Below are positions 33,742 through 41,573 of a stretch of 64,000 nucleotides of DNA, in pieces (position 1 is the stretch's first letter; each line of letters starts with the position of its first letter). Source of the DNA: Bradyrhizobium murdochi (GTDB lineage: Bacteria > Pseudomonadota > Alphaproteobacteria > Rhizobiales > Xanthobacteraceae); NCBI RefSeq assembly GCF_000472965.1, contig NZ_AXAU01000009.1:62001-126000 (forward strand), written 5' to 3'. The notes under the pieces are model-generated. The model was not told where the DNA came from, searched no databases, and saw only the letters and a program-made list of their open reading frames with translations. Both the position numbers and the translations under genes were made by a program.

Positions 33742-34494
33742 CTAGAACGGCAGCAGCACGTCCATCACCTGTTGCCCGTAACGGGGTTGCTGCACGTCGG
33801 TGATCTGGCCGCGGCCGCCATAGGCGATGCGGGCCTGCGCGATCTTGGTGGAATCGATGGTGTTGTCGCTCTGGATGTCTTCGGGGCGGACAATGCCGGC
33901 GACGATCAGTTCGCGGATTTCGAAGTTGACGCGGATTTCCTGTTTTCCCTCGACCACGAGATTGCCGTTCGGCAGCACCTGCGTCACGACCGCGGCAACC
34001 GTGGTCTGCAGGGCTTCCTGGCGGTTGACCGAGCCCTTGCCGTCGCTCGATGACGTCGAGTCCGTGGTCAGGATCTTGCCGGGCAGGATCTTGTTTGCCT
34101 GCGTGATCGTGCTTGACCCAATGAAATCGGTGATCCCCGAGTCTTCCTTGGCGGAGCGGCTGCGTTGGGTCTCGTTGGACAGGTTGGCCCTGTCGGTGAT
34201 GTTGACTGTCACCGTCAACAAATCGCCGACGCGCGCCGCGCGCTGATCCTTGAAAAAGGCACGCGAGCCATTCCGCCACAGCGAGTTGGCGTTATAGGAG
34301 GCCTGCTCCGGCTTCGGCATCGGCATCTGCACCGGCTTGTAGCCGGGCTGCGTGGTCGGGTTTTCGATCTCCGTCAGCTTCGGCTTTTCGCCGATCTGCG
34401 ACAGACGGTCGATCGAGGAGCAACCGCTCGCCAGGGCGGCCAGCGACAGCATGGCGGCGGAGAGAGCGAGGCGGTTGAGACGGGGGACTGACAT
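33742..34494 (-). CDS. flgH: Flagellar L-ring lipoprotein FlgH
   Basis: The 250-residue product has a lipoprotein signal peptide ending in the lipobox LASGCSS (Cys about residue 25) and the conserved NSLWRNGSRAFFKDQRAARV and GDLLTVTVNITDRANL blocks. It ends with the FlgH motif VQQPRYGQQVMDVLLPF. It forms the outer-membrane L ring. It is the last gene of flgF-flgG-flgA-flgH, 5 bases after flgA. Confidence 0.95.
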   Translation of the reverse strand: MSVPRLNRLALSAAMLSLAALASGCSSIDRLSQIGEKPKLTEIENPTTQPGYKPVQMPMPKPEQASYNANSLWRNGSRAFFKDQRAARVGDLLTVTVNITDRANLSNETQRSRSAKEDSGITDFIGSSTITQANKILPGKILTTDSTSSSDGKGSVNRQEALQTTVAAVVTQVLPNGNLVVEGKQEIRVNFEIRELIVAGIVRPEDIQSDNTIDSTKIAQARIAYGGRGQITDVQQPRYGQQVMDVLLPF

Positions 34495-34499
34495 TTACA

Positions 34500-35582
34500 T
34501 TACTCGGCTTTTGGAGCGACTGGCGAACTGACGGTAGCTACGGCGACGGGTGCGGGTGCTTTGCCGAGCGAGGAGGTGGCATCGCTGGTCTGCGGCAGGC
34601 GAGACGCCGGTGGTGAGATCGAGACCTGCCCACGGCCAGTCACGGTGCCGGACACCGTGCGCTTCGACTGCAGGTTCATGACGGTGACGACGTCGCCTTC
34701 GGTGCCGCTGTCCAGCGCCTTGCCGCGCATGGTGAGGTAGATTCCGGGCGTCTCGTAGATCAACATCACGTTCTGGTCGCGCTGTACCAGATCGGGCTTG
34801 GCGAGATCTGCGGTCCTGATGGCCTGGCCGGCGCGGAGCTGGCGGCGGGCCTGCATGCCCACAGCGCGATCGCGCGCGGCGGCATCAGGGCCGACTTCCG
34901 CTTTCGGGCGGCGCTCGATCACCACGTCGGACGATTTCAAGACCTCATTGCGCTCGACGTTGCGCGCCAGCACCGCGGCCTCGACGGTCTCGATCGCCGT
35001 GCCGGTAAAACGCAGCTTGGCAGCAGCGGCGCCGTTCTCGTTGGCGATCTCAAAGGTGACGTCGAAGCGGCCGTTGCGGTTGTCGTAGCGCACGGTGGTC
35101 GCCTGCAGGCTGCCGCTGAAGCCGGCATCCAGCCTGACGTCGCCGGGATCGCGGTCGAAAGTCATCGACAGATTGGCCGCGTCCCCGAGACCATTGCGGC
35201 GCTCCAGCGCGCGCGCCACCTGCAGCTCGATGTCCTTGCCTTCGAGCGTGCGGGCCAGACGCGTTACCGAAATTTCCCTGAGGTCGCGGGTATCGACGCC
35301 GATCACGTGATGGGCACGGAGGGTGTTGAGCACCTGCGCTACCGGCAGCGAGCCGGTGGTGCCGAGATCCGGGGCGCGATAGATCGCGATCTGCGCGGCG
35401 CTGCCGGCGTTGTCGATCACGTCGCCGATCCGCACAAGGTCGCCCGATACCTGCACGTTGGCACGCAGCACGGGCGCGGCGATCACGTTGCGGTTCGCGA
35501 AACTTTGCTGGGTCTGCGCGACAGCAGCCGTACTCGATGCGGCGATCAGGTCGGCGGCCAGGAGGAGGGCGCGGGCGATCAT
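34500..35582 (-). CDS. flgA: P-ring assembly chaperone FlgA
   Basis: The 360-residue protein has a signal peptide (ALLLAADLIAASSTAAVAQ) and a C-terminal FlgA/SAF-type domain: LARNVERNEVLKSSDVVIER (about residues 210-229), RQLRAGQAIRTADLAKPDLV, LIYETPGIYLTMRGKAL. FlgA is the periplasmic chaperone for FlgI. It is longer than E. coli FlgA (219 residues), owing to an N-terminal extension typical of alphaproteobacteria and a Pro/Ala/Ser tail. It sits between flgG (10 bases) and flgH (5 bases). Confidence 0.93.
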   Translation of the reverse strand: MIARALLLAADLIAASSTAAVAQTQQSFANRNVIAAPVLRANVQVSGDLVRIGDVIDNAGSAAQIAIYRAPDLGTTGSLPVAQVLNTLRAHHVIGVDTRDLREISVTRLARTLEGKDIELQVARALERRNGLGDAANLSMTFDRDPGDVRLDAGFSGSLQATTVRYDNRNGRFDVTFEIANENGAAAAKLRFTGTAIETVEAAVLARNVERNEVLKSSDVVIERRPKAEVGPDAAARDRAVGMQARRQLRAGQAIRTADLAKPDLVQRDQNVMLIYETPGIYLTMRGKALDSGTEGDVVTVMNLQSKRTVSGTVTGRGQVSISPPASRLPQTSDATSSLGKAPAPVAVATVSSPVAPKAE

Positions 35583-35592
35583 GACCAGTCCT

Positions 35593-36381
35593 TTAGCGGA
35601 ACATGTTGGAGGTGGATTGCAGCATCTGGTCGGCCGCGCTGACGACCTTGGCGTTCATCTCATAGGCGCGCTGGGCGGCGATCAGGTCGGAGATTTCGGT
35701 CACCACCTCGACGTTGGCTTGTTCGAGGTTGCCCTGCTGCATGTCGCCAAAGCCGTCGGTGTTGGCGACGCCGTCCTGCGGCGTGCCGGAGGCCGGGGTG
35801 TCCGTGAATAGATTGTCGCCGATCGGATTGAGGCCGGCCTTGTTGATGAAGCGCGTCAGGCCGATCTGGCCGACGAGCGTCGGCGTGGTCGAGCCCGGCA
35901 GCATCACCGTGAGCTGGCCCTGCGCGTTGATGGTGATCTGCGAGGAATTCTGCGGGATCGTGATCGTCGGCTGCACCGGGTTGCCCTGGGCGGTGACGAC
36001 GCGGCCTTGCGCGTCCATCATGAACGAGCCGTCGCGGGTGTAGGCATAGGTGCCGTCGGGCACCTGGATCTTGAAGAAACCTTCGCCGCGGATCGCGACG
36101 TCGAGATCGTTGCCGGTCGGCGACAGTGTGCCCTGGCCCATCAGCCGCGGCGTGCCGACGGTCTTGACACCGCCGCCGATGTCGACGCCGACCGGCAGGA
36201 TGGTGCCCTGGTCGGAAGCCTGCGCGCCGACGCGGCGCACATGGTCATAGATCAGGTCCTGGAACGCCGCGCGCTGCTTCTTGTAGCCGGTGGTGCGCAT
36301 ATTGGCGATGTTGTTGGAGATCACCTGAACGTTGAGTTCCTGTGCCGCCATGCCGGTCGCTGCTGTGTAAAGTGCGCGCAT
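35593..36381 (-). CDS. flgG: Distal rod protein FlgG
   Basis: The 262-residue FlgG has MRALYTAATGMAAQELNVQV and ISNNIANMRTTGYKKQRAAF (D0 helix), GEGFFKIQVPDGTYAYTRDG, and the C-terminal LEQANVEVVTEISDLIAAQR followed by AYEMNAKVVSAADQML. It builds the distal rod of the basal body. Length and motifs are standard. It lies 18 bases after flgF and 10 bases before flgA. Confidence 0.96.
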   Translation of the reverse strand: MRALYTAATGMAAQELNVQVISNNIANMRTTGYKKQRAAFQDLIYDHVRRVGAQASDQGTILPVGVDIGGGVKTVGTPRLMGQGTLSPTGNDLDVAIRGEGFFKIQVPDGTYAYTRDGSFMMDAQGRVVTAQGNPVQPTITIPQNSSQITINAQGQLTVMLPGSTTPTLVGQIGLTRFINKAGLNPIGDNLFTDTPASGTPQDGVANTDGFGDMQQGNLEQANVEVVTEISDLIAAQRAYEMNAKVVSAADQMLQSTSNMFR

Positions 36382-36399
36382 CGATCTATGCCTTAAGCG

Positions 36400-37164
36400 T
36401 TATGCCGGAACGTCGGCGAGTTTCTCGACTGCGGTTCGGTGCAGGTCGTGCTGCTGCTGCAGCATCGCCGAGATCTGCGTGTAGGTGCGCGTGATCTCGA
36501 TCATGCGGCTCATTTCGTGGACCGAATTGACGTTCGACTTTTCGATGAAGCCCTGGCGCACCCGCGAAGTGGTGTCGGGCTGGGCGGCGACGCCTTGGCC
36601 CGCCGAATAAAGATTGCCGCCTTCCTTGACGAGCTTCTGCGGGTCGGCAAAGGAGACCAGCCGCAGCTTGCCGCGAATGGAGTCGGTGCTGCCGGTGCCC
36701 TCGAGGACCGTGATATTGCCGTCGGCGGCGATGTTGATCGCCTTGTCGGTCGGCTGGAACACGATCGGACCGGAGGTCCCCAGCACTGGATCGCCACTCG
36801 CGGTCACAAGTTGGCCCTGGTTGTTGATCTGCAGGCCGCCGTCACGGGTGTAGCGCTCGCCGGCAGCCGTCTGCACCACCAGAAAGGCGTTGCCGTCGAT
36901 TGCGACGTCGAGCGGGTTCTTGGTCTGCTCGGAGGGGCCGGCCGAGAAATCGTGGAACGTGGCGCGGTCGTGCACGAAGGAGACGCGGCGGTCGGCGCGC
37001 ACGAAATTGTCTTCATGCGCCGGCGAGCGCAGATATTCCTCGAACAACGACCGGTCGGCCTTGAAGCCCGTCGTGTTGATGTTCGCGACGTTGTTGGCGA
37101 CGACATCCAACTGCCGTTCCAGCGTCATCTGCCGCGAAAGTCCGACGAGAAGCATATTCTCCAT
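36400..37164 (-). CDS. flgF: Proximal rod protein FlgF
   Basis: The 254-residue rod protein has MENMLLVGLSRQMTLERQLD and VVANNVANINTTGFKADRSL, then NPLDVAIDGNAFLVVQTAAG and GERYTRDGGLQI. ATG 37164 was chosen because the conserved N-terminus begins there, behind GGGGAGAA. A longer open frame to 37248 has no rod-protein similarity. A sigma-54 promoter lies about 110 bases upstream, so flgF-flgG-flgA-flgH is one late-class operon. Confidence 0.95.
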   Translation of the reverse strand: MENMLLVGLSRQMTLERQLDVVANNVANINTTGFKADRSLFEEYLRSPAHEDNFVRADRRVSFVHDRATFHDFSAGPSEQTKNPLDVAIDGNAFLVVQTAAGERYTRDGGLQINNQGQLVTASGDPVLGTSGPIVFQPTDKAINIAADGNITVLEGTGSTDSIRGKLRLVSFADPQKLVKEGGNLYSAGQGVAAQPDTTSRVRQGFIEKSNVNSVHEMSRMIEITRTYTQISAMLQQQHDLHRTAVEKLADVPA

Positions 37165-37195
37165 CGGTGGTTCTCCCCTTGATCGATCCGAAGCA

Positions 37196-37251
37196 GGCTC
37201 TCCCAAGCCCGTGGTCCGGATCCGTCGTAAACCTTTGGGCTCTCCCAAGCC
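37196..37251. repeat. Direct repeat in the flgF leader
   Basis: The 14-base sequence GGCTCTCCCAAGCC occurs at 37196-37209 and again at 37238-37251, 42 bases apart, between the sigma-54 promoter and flgF. In the transcript both copies fall in the 5' leader. Confidence 0.5.
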
Positions 37252-37271
37252 GGCGGGTCACGCCATTTACT

Positions 37272-37290
37272 CAGCGAAAGCCGTGCCAAG
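37272..37290 (-). promoter_or_regulatory. Sigma-54 promoter of the flgFGAH operon
   Basis: The minus strand reads TTGGCACGGCTTTCGC, with GG and GC ten bases apart (GG complement at 37286-37287, GC complement at 37274-37275). The TTGGCACG block is perfect and shared with the flgI promoter. Confidence 0.78.
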
Positions 37291-37416
37291 TCCGGAAGGG
37301 CTGATTTTTTAAGGGGTTAGGCATTTTTCTGCGGGCGGAAGGGGCGGCAGAAAGGTCTTGTTGACCATGTTTGCCCGGCAGATTTTTCCCAGTTGGGCGC
37401 GAATGGAAAGGTTCCG

Positions 37417-37424
37417 TTAACCAT
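37417..37424 (+). promoter_or_regulatory. CtrA-type half-site before fliL
   Basis: TTAACCAT at 37417-37424 is a perfect CtrA half-site, followed by TATTACC instead of a second TTAA. It lies about 130 bases before the fliL start chosen here. In Caulobacter the fliLM promoter is CtrA-dependent. Confidence 0.5.
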
Positions 37425-37550
37425 TATTACCCTAGCGTTGCACGTGTAGAGGGCGCGTGTGCGCTGGCGGCTTTTGTTTCGCGTTGTGGGGGCATCGTTA
37501 CCCAGGCTGGTGGCAACCGCGTTCGTTCCCAGATGGAAGCGGGCGGGGCA

Positions 37551-38042
37551 ATGGCTGACAACGAGCAGGCGGAAGGCGCAGACGGCGCAGAAGCCGCATC
37601 GTCGAAAAAGGGCAAGCTCAAGCTGATCATTGCCGTCGCCGGATTCGTCGCCATCCTTGGCGCCGGCGCCGGCTGGTTCTTCCTGATGCGCGGCCACGGC
37701 GAGGAGAAGCACGCCGAAGCGCCGCCGCTGAAGCCGCCGTCCTTCGTCGAAGTGCCCGATATGATGGTCAACCTGGTCGGCGCCCCGGGCGAGCGGGTGC
37801 AATATCTCCGCGTCAAGGTCGTGCTCGAGATCAAGGAAGAGAAGCAGGTCGAGGCGATCAAGCCGAACCTGCCGCGCGTCACCGACCTGTTCCAGACCTA
37901 CCTGCGCGAATTGCGTCCCTCCGACATCAACGGTTCGGCGGGCCTGTTTCGTCTCAAGGAAGAGCTGACCAAGCGCGTCAACAACGCGGTGGCGCCGCAG
38001 CAGGTAAGCGCCGTCCTGTTCAAGGAAATCGTCGTGCAGTGA
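37551..38042 (+). CDS. fliL: Flagellar basal-body protein FliL
   Basis: The 163-residue protein has an acidic cytoplasmic N-terminus, one membrane helix (LIIAVAGFVAILGAGAGWFF, about residues 28-47) and a periplasmic domain (SFVEVPDMMVNLVGAPGERV, LRVKVVLEIKEEKQVEAIKP). FliL surrounds and supports the stator complex. The start is either ATG 37551 (MADNEQ, behind GGGCGGGG) or ATG 37533. I prefer the former. It leads fliL-fliM-DUF6468-motE. Confidence 0.92.
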   Translation: MADNEQAEGADGAEAASSKKGKLKLIIAVAGFVAILGAGAGWFFLMRGHGEEKHAEAPPLKPPSFVEVPDMMVNLVGAPGERVQYLRVKVVLEIKEEKQVEAIKPNLPRVTDLFQTYLRELRPSDINGSAGLFRLKEELTKRVNNAVAPQQVSAVLFKEIVVQ

Positions 38043-38060
38043 TGGGGCGGATCTAGCATC

Positions 38061-39263
38061 ATGGCCGGCAACCAAGACCAGATGGACCAGGACGCCATTG
38101 CCGCGCAATGGGAAGCATCGCTGGATTCCGAAGATCCCGCGGCGGCTGCGGAAGAGGCTGCCGCCAATGAGCTCTCCGAGAGCATGGCGCTGCAGTGGGC
38201 GGCCATGGTCGAGGATGGCGGCCGCGAATTCGGCAACAAGAATTCCGGCGAGCGGGTTCTGTCGCAGGAAGAAATCGACAATCTGCTCGGCTTCACCGTC
38301 GGCGATGTCAATCTCGACGACCATTCCGGCATTCGCGCCATCATCGATTCCGCGATGGTGTCCTACGAGCGTCTGCCGATGCTCGAAATCGTGTTCGACC
38401 GCCTGGTGCGGCTCATGACCACGAGCTTGCGCAACTTCACGTCCGACAACGTCGAAGTCTCGCTCGATCGCATCACCTCGGTCCGCTTCGGCGACTACAT
38501 GAACTCAATTCCCTTGCCGGCCGTGCTCAGCGTGTTCAAGGCCGAGGAGTGGGAGAATTTCGGCCTTGCGACGGTCGATTCCAGCCTGATCTATTCGATT
38601 ATCGACGTGCTGCTCGGCGGCCGCCGCGGTCAGACCTCGCTGCGCATCGAGGGCCGGCCCTACACCACGATCGAAACCAACCTCGTCAAGCGGCTGGTCG
38701 AGGTGGTGCTTTCAGACGCCGAGCAGGCGTTCCGGCCGCTGTCGCCGGTGACGTTCTCGATCGACCGGCTGGAAACCAATCCGCGCTTTGCCGCGATCTC
38801 CAGGCCAGCCAACGCCGCGATCCTGGTGCGGCTGCGCATCGACATGGAAGACCGCGGCGGCAACATCGAACTGCTGCTGCCCTATGCGACCATCGAGCCG
38901 ATCCGCCCGGTTCTGCTGCAGATGTTCATGGGCGAAAAATTCGGCCGCGATCCGATCTGGGAAGGGCATTTCGCCACCGAAGTGGCGCAGGCCGAGATAT
39001 CGGTCGATGCCGTGCTGTATGAAGCCGACATTCCGCTCAAGCATTTGATGAAGCTGAAGGTCGGTGACACGCTGCCGCTGGAGATGCGGCCCGATGCGCT
39101 GGTGTCGGTCCGCTGCGGCAACGTCACGCTGACCGAAGGGCGGATGGGCCGGGTCGGCGATCGCGTCGCCATCCGCGTCACCAAGCAATTGCGCAAACCG
39201 AACACCACCTTCGCGATGTTCGAGAAGGCCGACGAGCAAACCAAGTTGATGGAGGCACAATGA
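38061..39263 (+). CDS. fliM: Flagellar motor switch protein FliM
   Basis: The 400-residue FliM has the CheY-binding motif LSQEEIDNLLGF at about residues 68-79, preceded by an acidic extension of about 65 residues that enterobacterial FliM lacks. The middle CheC-like domain and the C-terminal SpoA domain (MKLKVGDTLPLEMRPDALVS, VTLTEGRMGRVGDRVAIRV) are complete. It forms the C ring and sets rotation direction. Its TGA overlaps the next ATG (ATGA, 39260-39263), so the next gene is probably translationally coupled. Confidence 0.95.
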   Translation: MAGNQDQMDQDAIAAQWEASLDSEDPAAAAEEAAANELSESMALQWAAMVEDGGREFGNKNSGERVLSQEEIDNLLGFTVGDVNLDDHSGIRAIIDSAMVSYERLPMLEIVFDRLVRLMTTSLRNFTSDNVEVSLDRITSVRFGDYMNSIPLPAVLSVFKAEEWENFGLATVDSSLIYSIIDVLLGGRRGQTSLRIEGRPYTTIETNLVKRLVEVVLSDAEQAFRPLSPVTFSIDRLETNPRFAAISRPANAAILVRLRIDMEDRGGNIELLLPYATIEPIRPVLLQMFMGEKFGRDPIWEGHFATEVAQAEISVDAVLYEADIPLKHLMKLKVGDTLPLEMRPDALVSVRCGNVTLTEGRMGRVGDRVAIRVTKQLRKPNTTFAMFEKADEQTKLMEAQ

Positions 39264-39697
39264 GTCATTTCCTTGGCATTGTAATCGAGAGTCTGGTGGC
39301 GGTTTTGCTATTGCTCACGATCGGTTACTGCATGCTGCTCAACAAGCGGCTGAAGCGGCTGAAGGCGGACGAGCATTCGCTGAAAGCCACGATTGCGGAA
39401 CTGATCACGGCAACCGAAATCGCCGAGCGGGCGATCGGCGGCCTCAAGCACACGGTGCGCGACGTCAACGAGAATCTCGGCAGCCAACTCGCCGCCGCGA
39501 CCCAGATGGCGGGGCACCTGAAGGGCATGCTCGCCGAAGGCGACGGCGTCATTCGACGGCTGTCCAAGATCGCGATCGCGGCGCGGCCCTCGCAAGAAGC
39601 CGAACCCGCAGCACCCAGGGTTTCAACAGCCAAGGCGGTAGCCGCGGCGGCTGAAGCATTCTCCGAACGCCGAAAGGCCAGTGGCCTCGCCGCATGA
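39260..39697 (+). CDS. DUF6468 flagellar membrane protein
   Basis: The 145-residue protein has one N-terminal membrane helix (GIVIESLVAVLLLLTIGYCM), a basic segment KRLKRLKADEHSLKA and a long coiled-coil-prone region (ELITATEIAERAIGGLKHTV, NENLGSQLAAATQMAGHL). This matches DUF6468, a small protein found between fliM and motE in alphaproteobacteria. The precise role is unknown; position suggests motor or stator assembly. Start and stop overlap both neighbours by 4 bases. Confidence 0.85.
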   Translation: MSHFLGIVIESLVAVLLLLTIGYCMLLNKRLKRLKADEHSLKATIAELITATEIAERAIGGLKHTVRDVNENLGSQLAAATQMAGHLKGMLAEGDGVIRRLSKIAIAARPSQEAEPAAPRVSTAKAVAAAAEAFSERRKASGLAA

Positions 39698-40476
39698 AGT
39701 CGTTTCGCGATATCCGTGTCATTCCGGTCGTGCTGGTCGCGATCTTCGGTCTTGCAGTGCTGAAGGTCGCCGGCCTCGTGATCGATGGCGGATACGTGTT
39801 CGATTATCAGGTCAGCCAGCCGGCCAAGCGCTCCTGGGCGCAGGACAATCTGGGCTATCCCGGCGCCCGCGGGCCGGACCCCGCCGACATCACGGGTTCG
39901 GTCAAGAAGGAGGAGAAAAAGGAGGAGGCGCCGAAGCCGGCCGCGCCGGCTACCGAGGCGCCGAAGCACGACGGTGTCGTGGTGTTTCCCGACCAGAACC
40001 CGCAATCGGTATCGCCGTCGGAGCGCGCCATCCTGGAACGGCTGCAGGCGCGGCGCCAGGAACTGGAGCAGCGCGCGCGTGAAATCGAAATTCGCGAAAG
40101 CCTCCTGAAATCAGCCGAGAAGCGCATCGAGGGTCGTGTCGAGGAAATGAAGGCCACCGAGGCACGGATCTCGACAGCGAGCGGGCAAAAGGCCGAACAG
40201 GACGCTGCCCGCTTCAAGGGCATCATCACGATGTACGAGGGCATGAAGCCGAAGGACGCCGCCAAGGTGTTCGACCGGCTGGAAATGTCCGTTCTCTACG
40301 AAATCGCCTCCCAGATTGCGCCGCGGAAGATGTCGGACATTCTGGGCCTGATGCAGCCGGAAGCCGCCGAACGGCTGACGGTCGAACTGGCCCGCCGCGC
40401 CGGCGCCGACAAATCTGCTCCCGTGGCCGAGTTGCCGAAAATCGAAGGCAAGGTCCTGCAGCCAAAGCCGAACTGA
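39694..40476 (+). CDS. motE: MotE-type periplasmic motor chaperone
   Basis: The 260-residue protein has an N-terminal membrane helix (VIPVVLVAIFGLAVLKVAGL), a linker rich in Lys/Glu/Pro, a coiled coil (ILERLQARRQELEQRAREIE) and a C-terminal MgtE-N-like domain (MYEGMKPKDAAKVFDRLEMS, LYEIASQIAPRKMSDILGLM). In Sinorhizobium, MotE is the chaperone for the stator-linked protein MotC. The ATGA overlap with the preceding gene makes it the last member of the fliL operon. Confidence 0.88.
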   Translation: MKSFRDIRVIPVVLVAIFGLAVLKVAGLVIDGGYVFDYQVSQPAKRSWAQDNLGYPGARGPDPADITGSVKKEEKKEEAPKPAAPATEAPKHDGVVVFPDQNPQSVSPSERAILERLQARRQELEQRAREIEIRESLLKSAEKRIEGRVEEMKATEARISTASGQKAEQDAARFKGIITMYEGMKPKDAAKVFDRLEMSVLYEIASQIAPRKMSDILGLMQPEAAERLTVELARRAGADKSAPVAELPKIEGKVLQPKPN

Positions 40477-40515
40477 CGCAGGATGCGCCGCCGGCTACTG
40501 TATTGATGCGTCCGG

Positions 40516-40959
40516 TCAGAACCTGCGCGGCCCTGACGAGACAAACGAGCGGTGAGCTACGGCGAGCGCGCCGCGCTCGTTTGTTTCAAGGGCGATTTTC
40601 TGCGCCAGCATGACATCGCCGGCGACGAGGTCGCCATCCGGAACAAAGCACCATTTGCAGACATGTTGGCCGGTGCCGCTGATTTCCTCGATGTTCGTCT
40701 GCGTCCCATGATGGATCCGATAGCGCGTCCCGGTGTGGCTGCCGACGACGTCGAAATATCGGAATCGCTCGTAAGAGGCCCGCTGCTTCGGCGACAGCCA
40801 ATCCTTCAAGAGCGTAAGGGCTCGCGCCTCAGTCTCGAAGCGAAACGATTTGCTGCAGGAGCCGGACCGCGCCACTGCCAGCGAAAGCGCCGACAGCAGC
40901 ACCGTACCGAGTAAAGCCAGCACGAACGAGCAAATCGCAAGGACGATCTGCTGGGTCAC
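40516..40959 (-). CDS. Membrane-anchored protein of unknown function
   Basis: The 147-residue protein has an N-terminal membrane helix (VLAICSFVLALLGTVLLSAL) and a soluble domain with LLKDWLSPKQRASYERFRYF, DVVGSHTGTRYRIHHGTQTN and HVCKWCFVPDGDLVAGDVML. I do not know the family. The CKWC pair could bind metal or form a disulfide. It is read leftward between two rightward flagellar units and follows a 73-residue gene by 5 bases on the same strand. Confidence 0.7.
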   Translation of the reverse strand: MTQQIVLAICSFVLALLGTVLLSALSLAVARSGSCSKSFRFETEARALTLLKDWLSPKQRASYERFRYFDVVGSHTGTRYRIHHGTQTNIEEISGTGQHVCKWCFVPDGDLVAGDVMLAQKIALETNERGALAVAHRSFVSSGPRRF

Positions 40960-40964
40960 TGCCG

Positions 40965-41186
40965 TCAGCCGCCAACGAGACGCGGATAAAACAGCGTTTC
41001 TTCCGCCGTCGGATCGAAGGAGCGGATAACCCGTTGCTCGCCGGGTCCCGTTCGGACGGCTGCGGTAAATCCTGCGCCCGTCAATTCCATAAAGCGCCGC
41101 TCGGCCTTTTCGACCTCCGCGCGGTCATGGACGTCGAAAGTATGCCGGGTGTCGCCAGTACGATCCATCACGATCTGGGTTGCCAT
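40965..41186 (-). CDS. Small protein of unknown function
   Basis: The 73-residue protein begins MATQIVMDRTGDTRHTFDVH, continues AEVEKAERRFMELTGAGFTA and RTGPGEQRVIRSFDPTAEET, and ends with FYPRLVGG. I do not recognise a named domain. There is no membrane segment. The frame can start three codons earlier (41195), but ATG 41186 gives a more usual start. It is the first gene of a two-gene leftward unit with the CKWC membrane protein, inserted within the flagellar cluster. Confidence 0.7.
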   Translation of the reverse strand: MATQIVMDRTGDTRHTFDVHDRAEVEKAERRFMELTGAGFTAAVRTGPGEQRVIRSFDPTAEETLFYPRLVGG

Positions 41187-41482
41187 TTCACGCACTCCGA
41201 ATTGGCTGCCTGAGGCAGGTTAGCGACCCGGGAGCGTTGGTTGATCGACTGCCGGCCCCGCTTCCCGGGTCCATTGTTTCCCTAAGACGGAACCGCCGAT
41301 GTTAGTTCCAACGCTGCGTGAGATAAATAATGCGGATCAATCATGGCACGGGCGTGATGGCCCCGAGGCTCGCGACGTTTGAGCGGTGACCCCGAGAAAG
41401 GTCCGGATACCGACCCATTACGATGTGTAATTGCTCGAGGCCGCAGGCCCATCGTCCCTTCAATGAAATCAATTGGTTGACG

Positions 41483-41497
41483 TTAACAAAGCCTTAA
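41483..41497 (+). promoter_or_regulatory. CtrA box upstream of the TPR gene
   Basis: TTAA (41483-41486), seven bases and TTAA (41494-41497) is a perfect TTAA-N7-TTAA CtrA site, about 77 bases before the TPR gene. The 387-base gap 41187-41573 shows no other feature. Confidence 0.65.
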
Positions 41498-41573
41498 GCC
41501 GGCCAATCCAAGATTCAAACGTGCGGGCGAGAGCGCTTCGCCGAAGAATTCATCGAGGCACGAGATCTTCTGG

